Position numbers and translations under genes: made by a program. From contig NZ_DATIND010000080.1 of the NCBI RefSeq assembly GCF_035474595.1, positions 1 to 64,000 of the forward strand: 64,000 bases of DNA, given 5' to 3'. Below the pieces are notes generated by a model. The model had not been told where the DNA came from. It saw only the letters and a list, made by a program, of their open reading frames with translations, and did not search any database. Below are positions 31,118-40,200 of the stretch, piece by piece. Positions within the stretch are counted from its first letter, which is position 1; each line of letters opens with the position of its first letter. This DNA is from Longimicrobium sp. GTDB taxonomy: Bacteria > Gemmatimonadota > Gemmatimonadetes > Longimicrobiales > Longimicrobiaceae.

Positions 31118-33841
31118 ATGCACCGACGAATTTCCACGCGTTTCGCGGCGGCCGCGCTTGCCGTGCTTCCGCTGCTGGCCGCCTGCGGCGACCGGGCCGG
31201 CACCCCGGCGTCGCCCGTCGACCGCCCCATCGACCTGCCCCGCAACGCCGTGGCGGCGCTGCGCTGCACGGCCAGCGTGGCCCGGGCGTCGGTCACCTGC
31301 GACCCGCTGGCGCTGACTCCCACGGCCAACGGCTTCCGCGCCAGCGCGCACGTGCTGGGCGGCCAGGGCACCTACGTGCGCCTGGCCTCGTCGGGCGTGG
31401 CCTACAACACGGGCACGTCGGTGTTCTCGTTCAACATGACGGTGCAGAACCTGTCCACGCTGGCCCTGGGCACGGCCGACGGGAGCACGCGCCACGCCAG
31501 CGGCGTGCAGGTGTTCTTCGCCAGCGCCCCCACCGCCACCGCGGGCGAGGGCGAGATCACCGTGGCCAACGCCACGGGGCAGGGCACCTTCACCAGCACC
31601 GGGCAGGACTACTTCCAGTACGGCGGCGCGGTGGGCGGCGTGGACCAGGGCGAGCTGGGCGCCGACGGCATCCTGGCCACCGCCGAGGTCTCGGCCTCCA
31701 AGCCCTGGCAGCTGAGCATGCCGCTCAGCGTGACCACCTTCAGCTTCACGCTGTACGTGGCCACCGAGACGCAGCCGGGCACGCTGGCGTCGGCGGCGCC
31801 GCAGGTGACCTCGGTGTCGCCCTCGCCGCTGGTGCCGGGCGCCACGGCCACGCTCACGGGGATCAACTTCAACGCCACGCCGGGCAGCAACACCGTCAGC
31901 ATCGGCGGGCGCGCGGCCTCGGTGACGGGCGGCGACGCGACCTCGCTGCAGGTGACCGTGCCCTGCACGGCCAGCGGCAACGTGGCGGTGAACGTCACGG
32001 CCAACGGGATGCGCGGCGCCGACCGGACGCACCCGCTGCAGGTGGCGCAGCGCACGCTGGGCGTGGGCGAGGCGGTGGTCCTGACCAGCTCGTCCGAGTC
32101 GCAGTGCAACGAGCTGGCGGCCACGGGCACGGCCGCGCGCTACGTGGTGACGGTGTTCAGCGTGAACGCGTCGCCCTCGTCGAACGCGCCGTTCCAGTTC
32201 TCGGCCGACGGCGACGCGCCGGCGGCCGCGGCGCCGGCCGCCGTGCGCGCGCCCGAGCAGCTGGCGCCCGCGCGGCTGTCGCTGGACGACGCGATGGAGG
32301 CGGCGCGGCAGAAGGTGGCCGACGAGCGGCACTACGACCTGCTGGAGAAGAACCGCGCCGCCTACGAGCTGGGCCGCGCGCAGTTCCCCCGCGGCCGGGC
32401 GCCGCGCGGAATGCGGCTCAACCGTGACGTGGTGTACGGCGACCCGCCGTCCACGCGCCAGTTCCGCGTGTCGAACATCTCGCCGCCGGCGGGGCAGACC
32501 ATCTGCAGCAGCTTCTACGTGGTGAACGCCACCCGCGTGTACTTCAACGGCAAGCTGGCCATCTACGAGGACGACGCCACCCCCGCGGGGCTGCGCTTCT
32601 CCGACAACGCCTCGATGGCGGCGTACTACCAGCAGATCGGCGACCAGTTCAACGCCGACATGGAGCCGATCATCCGCAACAACTTCGGCGACATCCTGCG
32701 CCGCGACGCCGAGACCGACAACAACGGGATCGAGATCGCGCTGTTCACGCCCCGCATCAACAACTCGTTCAGCGGCGTGGCCGGGTTCGTGGTGAGCTGC
32801 GACCAGTTCCCCAACAACGACACCACTACCGCTCCGCGCGCGGCCGGCGGCCCCTACACCGGGCTGGATGCCAGCGGCGCCACCGCCAGCTTCGGCGCCA
32901 GCAACTTCGGCGAGTACTTCTACGCCTACCAGCCCACCATCAACGGCACGGGCTTCGGCACCGTGGGCACGCCGGACTACTGGTACCGCACCATCCGCAG
33001 CACCTTCATCCACGAGAGCAAGCACGTGGCCTCGATGGCGGCCCGCGTGGCCAACAACGCCCCGGCGTTCGAGGCGAGCTGGCTGGAGGAGGGCACCGCG
33101 CGGCACAGCGAGGAGCTGTGGATGCGCAACGCGGTCGACAACGTGGCGTGGAAGGGCAACACGGGGTACGGCAGCGCCGCGAACCCCATCAACCTGTACT
33201 GCGACGCGCGTCCGACCACCGCCGCGTGCAACGCCAACACGCGCCGCCCTGCGGTGATCATGCAGCGGCACTTCTCCACGCTGGCCAACTACCTGGTGGG
33301 CCAGAACGGGCGCTTCTACTCGCCGTTCGGCCCCTCGCCGAACGACACGCAGTCGCTCTTCTACGCGTTCTCGTGGTCGCTGGTGCGCTACTCCATCGAC
33401 CGGTACGGTGCGTCGGACGCCGCGTTCCTGACGGCGCTCACCAACTCGACCACCTCGGGGGTCACCAACCTGAGCGGGCGCGCCGGTGTGTCCATCGGCC
33501 AGCTGGTGGGCGGGTGGGGGCTGTCGCTGTACGCCGACGACTATCCCGGGCTGGCGGCGCCGAGCGCCGACATCCAGCTCCCCACCTGGAACACGCGCGA
33601 CATCTACGCGGGGCTGAACGCCGACTTCCCCGCGACCTACACCAGCCCGTTCCTGCTGGTGCCCACGCCGCTGTCGTTCGGCTCGGTCGCCCCGCTGGCG
33701 TCCACCACCATGCGCGGCGGCGGCACGCGCTACTTCGAGTTCAGCGGCACGCAAACGGCCGCGCAGCTGCTGCGGCTCGAGGCCAGCGGGGGCGGAACGC
33801 TCCCGACCGACCTGCGCCTCGCGGTCGCCCGCCTGCAGTAG
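31118..33841 (+). CDS. Surface lipoprotein with IPT/TIG domain and HExxH metalloprotease motif
   Basis: A 907-residue lipoprotein. The signal peptide ends in the lipobox LLAAC (Cys about residue 23). A beta-rich region follows, then an IPT/TIG domain with APQVTSVSPSPLVPGATATL (about 227). From about residue 430 comes a peptidase-like region with STFIHESKHVASMAARVANN (about 630). HESKH fits HExxH, and a likely third zinc ligand lies in ASWLEEGTARHSEELW about 26 residues later. This spacing is like that of M30 (hyicolysin) gluzincins. It should act outside the cell, anchored to a membrane. Substrate and exact family are not certain. The next small lipoprotein starts 1 bp after its stop. Confidence 0.8.
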   Translation: MHRRISTRFAAAALAVLPLLAACGDRAGTPASPVDRPIDLPRNAVAALRCTASVARASVTCDPLALTPTANGFRASAHVLGGQGTYVRLASSGVAYNTGTSVFSFNMTVQNLSTLALGTADGSTRHASGVQVFFASAPTATAGEGEITVANATGQGTFTSTGQDYFQYGGAVGGVDQGELGADGILATAEVSASKPWQLSMPLSVTTFSFTLYVATETQPGTLASAAPQVTSVSPSPLVPGATATLTGINFNATPGSNTVSIGGRAASVTGGDATSLQVTVPCTASGNVAVNVTANGMRGADRTHPLQVAQRTLGVGEAVVLTSSSESQCNELAATGTAARYVVTVFSVNASPSSNAPFQFSADGDAPAAAAPAAVRAPEQLAPARLSLDDAMEAARQKVADERHYDLLEKNRAAYELGRAQFPRGRAPRGMRLNRDVVYGDPPSTRQFRVSNISPPAGQTICSSFYVVNATRVYFNGKLAIYEDDATPAGLRFSDNASMAAYYQQIGDQFNADMEPIIRNNFGDILRRDAETDNNGIEIALFTPRINNSFSGVAGFVVSCDQFPNNDTTTAPRAAGGPYTGLDASGATASFGASNFGEYFYAYQPTINGTGFGTVGTPDYWYRTIRSTFIHESKHVASMAARVANNAPAFEASWLEEGTARHSEELWMRNAVDNVAWKGNTGYGSAANPINLYCDARPTTAACNANTRRPAVIMQRHFSTLANYLVGQNGRFYSPFGPSPNDTQSLFYAFSWSLVRYSIDRYGASDAAFLTALTNSTTSGVTNLSGRAGVSIGQLVGGWGLSLYADDYPGLAAPSADIQLPTWNTRDIYAGLNADFPATYTSPFLLVPTPLSFGSVAPLASTTMRGGGTRYFEFSGTQTAAQLLRLEASGGGTLPTDLRLAVARLQ

Positions 33842-33842
33842 C

Positions 33843-34349
33843 GTGCTGATCCGCGCCGTCCTGGTCCCCTGCGCGCTCGCCGCCATGGCGTGCGTGCGGG
33901 GGACGCCGGCTCCGCCCGCCGCCGCGCTCGTCGCGGCGGCGGGCGACTCGCTTCGCGGCATGGTCGAGGTCGTCGGCTCGGAGCCGGGGACGTCGGTGGC
34001 GCTGCTGATGGACGGCGGCCGCCGTGCGGTGACGCTGGAGGGCGAGCGGCCGCTGCTGGACCGGATGGCGGGGCTGGAGGTCGCCGTATGGGGCGCGACC
34101 GTGCGGCCCGGCGTGTTCCGCGTCGATCGCTTCGCGGTCCGCGCATCGGGCGGCGTCGCGGCGACCGACGGCGTCCTGGCGCGGGAAGGCGGCGGGTGGG
34201 CGCTGGTGACGGGGGATGGGAAGCATCTCCCCGTCCCCCATCTCCCCGAGTCGCTGGAGGGGATGGAGGGCGCGCGCGTCTGGCTCGCCGGACCGCTCGA
34301 CCGCCCGCCAAATTCATCCGGCATCCTCGCGGATCCTCCGCACCGCTGA
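33843..34349 (+). CDS. Small lipoprotein of unknown function
   Basis: 168 residues starting at GTG, with a lipoprotein signal ending in LAAMAC (Cys about 17). The mature part is Ala/Pro-rich at first. It then looks like an OB-type beta domain (SLRGMVEVVGSEPGTSVALL, RRAVTLEGERPLLDRMAGLE, VRPGVFRVDRFAVR). No enzyme motif is seen. The start lies 1 bp after the metalloprotease stop, so the two are almost certainly one transcript and may work together at the envelope. The end overlaps the beginning of a family B repeat region. Confidence 0.7.
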   Translation: MLIRAVLVPCALAAMACVRGTPAPPAAALVAAAGDSLRGMVEVVGSEPGTSVALLMDGGRRAVTLEGERPLLDRMAGLEVAVWGATVRPGVFRVDRFAVRASGGVAATDGVLAREGGGWALVTGDGKHLPVPHLPESLEGMEGARVWLAGPLDRPPNSSGILADPPHR

Positions 34350-34350
34350 A

Positions 34351-34422
34351 CTCACGCGGAGCCGCGGAGTCGCGGAGTCGTGGCCCATGCACCTCCGCGA
34401 CTCCGCGTCTCCGCGTGAGATC
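34351..34422. repeat. Family B inverted repeat, copy 2
   Basis: CTCACGCGGAGCCGCGGAGT and the inverse ACTCCGCGTCTCCGCGTGAG flank a short loop. The tail GATCCAGCGAGGCATGGAGA continues to 34443 and matches that of copy 1. Confidence 0.88.
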
Positions 34423-34445
34423 CAGCGAGGCATGGAGACGCAGAG

Positions 34446-34487
34446 AAGAAAGGGCTCCCGACGCATTCCGCGCCGGGAGCCCTTCTT
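34446..34487. terminator. Bidirectional terminator
   Basis: AAGAAAGGGCTCCCG pairs with CGGGAGCCCTTCTT around ACGCATTCCGCGC. It sits between the convergent small lipoprotein gene and the thiolase gene. The stem begins and ends in A/T-rich bases, so both strands carry a T-rich side. Confidence 0.8.
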
Positions 34488-34507
34488 CCGTCCCTGTCCC
34501 CTGTCCC

Positions 34508-35800
34508 CTACTCAGTCTCCACCACCATCACGAACCCCATCGCCCCGGCCGCGCAGACGGAGATGAGGCCGAACTGCTTGCCGCGGCGGCGCAGCTCGTT
34601 CAGCAGGGTGATGGTGATGCGCCCGCCGGTGGCGCCGAAGGGGTGGCCGATGGCGATGGAGCCGCCCATCACGTTGATGCGGTCCTCGTCCGGCAGCCCC
34701 ACCGCCCTGTCCCGCCCCAGCCGCTCCTTCGCGATCTTGTCGCTGGTGAACCACTGGAAGTTGGAGAGCACCTGCGCGGCGAACGCCTCGTGCACCTCCA
34801 TCAGGTCGATGTCCTGCATCGTCAGCCCCGCGCGGTCGAGCGCGACCGGGCAGGCGTACACCGGCCCCTGCAGCAGCTGGTCGGCGGGCGAGAGCGAGGC
34901 GTAGGCGTAGCTGCGGATGTAGCCCAGCGGCTTGTATCCCAGCGCCTTCGCCTTCTCCTCGCTCATGAGCAGCACCGCGCTCCCGCCGTCGGTCAGCGGG
35001 CTGGCGTTGCCGGCGGTGACCGTGCCGTACCTGCGGTCGAAGACGGGCTTCAGCGAGGCCAGCTTCTCCAGCGAGGTGTCGGAGCGGATGCCGTTGTCGC
35101 TGGTGACCACCTTCTCGTACTTCGGGGGGATGTACGCCGCGGCGATCTCCGCCGTCAGCCGCCCGTCGGCGGTGGCCGCGGCGGCAAGCTGGTGCGAGCG
35201 CAGCGCCCATTTGTCCTGCTCCTCGCGGGAGATGCCGTTCTCCTGCGCCATCTTCTCCGCCGATTCGCCCATCGTCAGCCCGGTGGTGGGCTCGGCGATG
35301 GCGGGGGTGACGGGGATCAGGCTCTTCGGGCGGATGGTGGCGAACGCCTTCAGCCGCTCGCCCAGGCTGCGCGCCTTGGAGGCGCGGACGAGGGCGTTGC
35401 GCATCTCGGGCGAGAAGAGGATGGGGATATCGGTGAGGCTCTCGGAGCCGCCGGCGATCACCACGTCGGCCAGCCCCAGCGCGATCTGCTCGGCGCCGCT
35501 GGTGATGGCCTGGTTGCTCGACGCGCACGCCCGGCCCACGGTGAACGACGGGACGGACGGCGGGATCCCGGCGCCCAGCGTGACCTCGCGGGCGATGTTG
35601 GGCTCCTTCACCGACTGCACCACCGTGCCGAAGATCACGTGGTCGATCTCGTTCACGTCCAGCTCGGCCCGGGCGATCAGCTCGCGGACGGCGATCTTCC
35701 CCAGCTCGGTGGAGGTCATGTCCTTGAAGTCGGTGCCGCTCCGGGCGAACGGCGTCCGGCACCCCTCCACGATGGCCACCCTGCGCCCGATGCGGTTCAT
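34508..35800 (-). CDS. fadI: Acetyl-CoA C-acyltransferase (thiolase, FadI type)
   Basis: A 430-residue thiolase expected to cleave 3-ketoacyl-CoA in fatty acid beta-oxidation, in the cytoplasm. The nucleophile is in VGRACASSNQAITSGAEQIA (about residue 90). The second-domain motifs EVHEAFAAQVLSN (about 340), GGSIAIGHPFGATGGRI (about 385) and the catalytic Cys in SVCAAGAMGFVMVVE at the end are all present. The size and the C-terminus fit FadI rather than the shorter biosynthetic PhaA type. FadJ is not adjacent, so partner genes lie elsewhere. A roughly 200-bp gap with a hairpin separates it from precursor 11. Confidence 0.93.
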   Translation of the reverse strand: MNRIGRRVAIVEGCRTPFARSGTDFKDMTSTELGKIAVRELIARAELDVNEIDHVIFGTVVQSVKEPNIAREVTLGAGIPPSVPSFTVGRACASSNQAITSGAEQIALGLADVVIAGGSESLTDIPILFSPEMRNALVRASKARSLGERLKAFATIRPKSLIPVTPAIAEPTTGLTMGESAEKMAQENGISREEQDKWALRSHQLAAAATADGRLTAEIAAAYIPPKYEKVVTSDNGIRSDTSLEKLASLKPVFDRRYGTVTAGNASPLTDGGSAVLLMSEEKAKALGYKPLGYIRSYAYASLSPADQLLQGPVYACPVALDRAGLTMQDIDLMEVHEAFAAQVLSNFQWFTSDKIAKERLGRDRAVGLPDEDRINVMGGSIAIGHPFGATGGRITITLLNELRRRGKQFGLISVCAAGAMGFVMVVETE

Positions 35801-35935
35801 CCTGATCCTTTATCGTTCAGTGCGCGAAATCCGGCGGAACGGTGGAACGTGACGGTGAACCTGGCTCATAGCAAGTGGAGTCTTGGCCGGGAATGTTTCG
35901 TGGGCCGATCACGGCGTGGGCCATACCGGAAATGC

Positions 35936-35965
35936 GCGCGGCGCCGCAACCTGCCGGCGCCGCGC
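35936..35965 (-). terminator. Terminator of precursor 11
   Basis: GCGCGGCGCCG (35936-35946) pairs with CGGCGCCGCGC (35955-35965). On the minus strand ATTTCC follows. It lies 43 bp beyond the precursor 11 stop. Confidence 0.65.
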
Positions 35966-36008
35966 GAGCTCACGCGTGAATCGTGTCAGGGGGCCGTGAG
36001 CCGGGCGT

Positions 36009-36329
36009 TCAGCATCCGTCCGGTGAGGCACCGGTGGGGCACTGCCCGTTGTCCGACATGCAGTTGAGGAAGTACGTGCAGTCGTAGCCGTCCAGCGTGC
36101 CGCAGTGATAGACGTCGCACGACTGGCAGCTTTCGACGCAGGTCTGCTCCAGCACGCCCCCGCAGGTGGCGTTTCCGCAGGTGTTTCCTCCGTCGCACGT
36201 CGCGTTCACGGTGTCACAGCGCCCGGTGTAACCGATGTGGCCGATGATCGTACCGGCCCCTTTCGGCCCGTTCGCGGTTGTGAACGACTCCACCACCAGG
36301 CTCTCGACCGACAGGCTGAGCTTCTTCAT
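36009..36329 (-). CDS. Solitary pinensin-like RiPP precursor 11 (12-Cys core)
   Basis: 106-residue precursor with the leader MKKLSLSVESLVVESFTTA. The boundary GAGTIIGHIG varies the GTV motif to GTI. The core (about 70 residues) is the most cysteine-rich of the eleven, with twelve. These include CDTVNATCDGGNTCGNATCG, VESCQSCDVYHCGTLDGYDC and a terminal CPTGASPDGC. Thr or Ser precedes eight of them. A well-formed promoter lies about 60 nt upstream and a terminator downstream, so it is an independent transcription unit. Upstream in-frame codons are not counted because the leader begins at this ATG. Confidence 0.86.
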   Translation of the reverse strand: MKKLSLSVESLVVESFTTANGPKGAGTIIGHIGYTGRCDTVNATCDGGNTCGNATCGGVLEQTCVESCQSCDVYHCGTLDGYDCTYFLNCMSDNGQCPTGASPDGC

Positions 36330-36396
36330 GTGTCTTGCACCTTGAAACAGGACAGGATCGCCGCGCGGTGGGGTACGGCAGGAGCGGGGCGCGGGC

Positions 36397-36425
36397 ATAT
36401 TAAGTCCGAAAAGGATAATTGACAA
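36397..36425 (-). promoter_or_regulatory. Strong sigma-70-like promoter of precursor 11
   Basis: On the minus strand TTGTCA (36420-36425), 17-bp spacer, TAATAT (36397-36402). The predicted start gives a roughly 60-nt leader. This is one of the two best promoter matches in the window. Confidence 0.75.
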
Positions 36426-36471
36426 GACGAGGGTGCCTGGCTGCCCCGCGTGGCAACCCGTCATGCCGGCC

Positions 36472-36951
36472 TCACCGCACGCCCCACTCCCACATCCCGT
36501 ACTGCACCTTCCTGTCGGGCAGGTGCCCGTTCGCCTTCAGCGCGAGCATGATCTGGCCGCGGTGGTGGGATTCGTGGGAGATCAGGTAGCCCAGGAACGC
36601 GGCCGGGTGCGGCTTGAATCCCTTGATCTTCTCCGCCTCCAATCCCCGCGCCAGCAGCGTCTCGATGGCGGATGCGGACGCCTGGAGCGCGGCGCGCAGC
36701 ATCGCCCGGTCCGGCGCGGCATCGGCATCTCCCAGCTTCTCCAATCCTTCCAGCAGCTCGGGCGCGGCGGACTTCAGCCACATCAGCCGCACGTTGTGCA
36801 CGTGCGCGAACGTCTTCCCCACGCCGCGCCCCTTCGTCGCACCGACGTCGGCCAGCGCGTCGCCCGCGATGGCGTCGAGCAGGTAGAGGTTGATGCGGTT
36901 GTGGATGCGCCAGGTGTCCAGCAGCTGCCCGGTGAGGGAGTCGGCAGTCAT
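36472..36951 (-). CDS. DinB family protein
   Basis: A 159-residue four-helix protein of the DinB/YfiT metal-binding superfamily. LLDTWRIHNRINLYLLDAI (about 10-28), a FAHVHNVRLMWLKSA helix with the first His (about 49) and GYLISHESHHRGQIMLALKA (about 120) carry the usual three-histidine site. Superfamily members include thiol-dependent transferases and DNA-damage-inducible proteins; the substrate is unknown. The start at 36951 is chosen over 37026 because the first helix follows it. It is monocistronic, divergent from the IleRS gene across a family B repeat. Confidence 0.9.
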   Translation of the reverse strand: MTADSLTGQLLDTWRIHNRINLYLLDAIAGDALADVGATKGRGVGKTFAHVHNVRLMWLKSAAPELLEGLEKLGDADAAPDRAMLRAALQASASAIETLLARGLEAEKIKGFKPHPAAFLGYLISHESHHRGQIMLALKANGHLPDRKVQYGMWEWGVR

Positions 36952-37090
36952 CGGTGAATGCGCTGTGGGAAGATGGAGGAAGATGCGTCCAGAGTGCTCG
37001 CGACGCCCATTTCCGTCAAGCATCATCTCCGCGAGCCGCGGCGGGGGTTGACGCGAAGGCGATCTTCATCTGCGTCTCCAGACCTTGGCA

Positions 37091-37166
37091 GATCTCACGC
37101 GGAGCCGCGGAGACGCGGAGGTGCACGCCCAGCCTCCTCCGCGTCTCCGCGCCTCCGCGTGAGATC
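37091..37166. repeat. Family B inverted repeat, copy 3
   Basis: Ends are perfect: GATCTCACGCGGAG at the left and CTCCGCGTGAGATC at the right, with CCGCGGAGACGCGGAGG and its inverse inside. It fills most of the gap between the DinB-like gene and the IleRS gene (36952-37288); the remainder shows no gene. Confidence 0.9.
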
Positions 37167-37288
37167 CCGCTGTGCCCGAGGTGGCGAACAGGATGAGGAA
37201 CGGCTAACATCACGGGTTCCACCCCATTGGAAAATCAACCGCTTGCCGCCCTGTGGAGGCGCGGGCGGAGAGCGCGCCGGGATAGAGA

Positions 37289-40200
37289 ATGACCGAGACG
37301 AAGAAGCTGGACGCAGAGCTGGAGACCGCGCCCGACATGGTGGCGCTGGAGCACGGCGTTCTCGCCCACTGGGAGGAGCGCGGGTGCTTCGACCAGCTGC
37401 GCGAGAAGAACGCCCACGGGCCGGTGTTCCGCTTCCTGGACGGCCCCATCACCGCCAACAACCCCATGGGCGTGCACCACGCCTGGGGGCGCACGCTGAA
37501 GGACGTTTTCCTCCGCTACAAGGCGCTGCAGGGCTTCGTCTGCAACTGGCAGAACGGCTTCGACGCGCAGGGGCTGTGGGTGGAGGTGGAGGTGGAGAAG
37601 GAGCTGGGCTTCGCCAGCAAGCGCGACATCGAGGCGTACGGCATCGCCGAGTTCGTGCGGCGCTGCAAGGAGCGCGTGGCCAAGTACGCCGGCATCCAGG
37701 CCCGGCAGTCCATCCGTCTGGGGCAGTGGATGGACTGGAGCAACTCGTACTTCACCAACACCGACACCAACATCCAGGGGATCTGGCACTTCCTGCGGAC
37801 CTGCCACGAGAACGGCTGGATCCACCGGATGCGCATGCCGCTGACCTGGTGCCCGCGCTGCGGCACCAGCCTGAGCGAGCACGAGGCCGCCGGCAGCCAC
37901 CGCGAGCTGACGCACACCGCCATCTTCGCCAAGGCCACGCTGCAGGACGGCCGCCGCGCGCTGGTTTGGACCACCACGCCGTGGACCCTTCCCGCCAACG
38001 TCGCCCTCGCCGTCAATCCGGCCTCCATCTACTGCGAGGTGCACGCGGGCGGGAGCGACGAGGTGCTGGTGGTGGGCGAGGAGGCGCTGCCCTTCGTCCG
38101 CGCGAAGGACGTGCACATCCTGCGCACCTTTCCCGGCGCGGAGCTGGTCGGGCTGGAGTACGAGACCTTCTTCCCCGACACCGACGCCCAGCGCGGCGTC
38201 CCCCACCGTGTCGTCGCGTGGAGCGACGTGGACCCGCACGAGGGGACGGGGATCGTGCACATCGCGCCCGGGTGCGGCGCGGAGGACTTCGAGCTGGGGA
38301 AGACGGAGGGGCTGCCCACCATCCTTCCCATCGACGAGTCCGGCCGCTACGTGGACGGGTTCGCCTGGCTGACGGGGATGAGCACCGCCGAGGCGGCCCA
38401 GCCGATCGTGGACGCGCTGAGTGAGGCGGGGAAGCTGTTCAAGGCCGAGCCGCACACGCACAGCTATCCGGTCTGCTGGCGGTGCAAGACGGAGACGGTG
38501 TTCCGCCTCAGCGAGGAGTGGTTCATCCGCTCCGACTCGGTGCGTCCGCGGATGCTGGCCGCCGCCGAGGCCGTGCGCTGGGAGCCCGAGCACGTGGGCA
38601 AGCGCATGGCCGACTGGCTGACCAACATGGGCGACTGGAACATCTCCCGGAAGCGCTTCTACGGGATGCCGCTCCCCTTCTATCCCTGCGCCGAATGCGG
38701 GGAGGTGACGGTGATCGGCTCCAAGGCGGAGCTGCTGGAGCGGGCGGTGAACCCGGACGCCGACCTCCCCTCGCTGCACCGGCCGTGGGTGGACGAGATC
38801 CGCATCTCCTGCCCCCGCTGCTCGCAGCCCGTCTCGCGGGTGACGGAGGTGGGCGACGTGTGGCTGGACGCGGGGATCGTCCCCTTCTCCACCCTGGGGT
38901 ACTTCGACGACCGCGAGCGCTTCCAGAAGTTCTATCCGGCGGAGTGGATCACGGAGATGCGCGAGCAGGTGCGCCTGTGGTTCTACTCCATGCTGTACAT
39001 GAGCGTCACCCTCCTCGACCGCGCGCCGTACGACCGCGTGCTGTCGTACGAGTCGGTGGTGAGCGAGGACCGGCGCAAGTTCTCGAAGACGGGCTACATG
39101 ATCGCCTTCGAGGACGCGGCCGAGGAGATGGGGGTGGACGTGATGCGCTACCTGTTCGCCCGCGCCAACGTGGGGAGCAGCGTGCGCTTCGGCTACAACC
39201 TGGGCGACGAGGTGCGGCGGCAGCTGCTGGGGCTGTGGAACGCCTTCGTCTTCTTCAACACCTACGCGGCGCTCGACAAGCCGGACCTGGCCGGCTTCCG
39301 CCCCGACTTCGAGCGGCTGACGACGGTGGACCACTGGCTGCTGGCGCGCACCAACGCCTACAAGCGCGCGGTGGCGACGGCGTACGACTCGTTCGACACG
39401 CCGTCCGTGGTGCGCGAGTTCGAGCTGTATATCGACGACCTGTCGAACTGGTACATCCGCGTGAACCGGCGCCGCTTCTGGCGCGGCGAGGACAGCGCGG
39501 ACAAGCGCACCGCGTACTGGTGCCTGCTGCGCGCGCTGCGGGTGGCGCTGCAGACCATGGCGCCCGTCATCCCCTTCGTGACCGACGCGCTCTGGCAGAA
39601 GGTGGTGCGGCGCTACGACGCGTCGGTCGCCGACGTGGAGTCGGTCCATCTCGCGGGGTGGCCCAAGGACTTCCCGGTGCACGAAGGCGCGGAGATCGTG
39701 CTGAAGGACACCGCCGTCGCCCGCGAGGCCATCGCCCTGGCGCTCCGGCTGCGCAACGAGCACGGGCTGAAGGTGCGCCAGCCGCTGCTGCGCATGGACG
39801 TGGTCGCGAGCGGCGACGACCTGGGCGCGGTGGAGCGGATGCGCGAGGTGATTGCCGACCAGGTGAACGTGAAGGAGGTGGTGCCGCTCCGCAGCCAGGA
39901 GGAGCTGGAGGTGCCGTTCCTGACCCTGGACTTCGGCGTGGCCGGGCCGACGCTGAAGGGGGCGGTGAAGGAGCTGAAGGCGCTGCTGGCCGAGATGCGC
40001 CCCGACGACATGCTTGCGGCGGTGGAGATGTACGACCGGGAGCAGCCCGTGGCCCTTCCCGGCTGGCACGAGCCGCTGCCGCACCGGGTCTTCCAGCGCA
40101 AGACGCAGCCGCGCGAGGGGGTTCTCGTGGCGTCGGGGGAGACGATGACGGTGGCGCTGGACACCGAGCTGCCGCCCTGGCTGGTGGAGGAGGGGATGGT

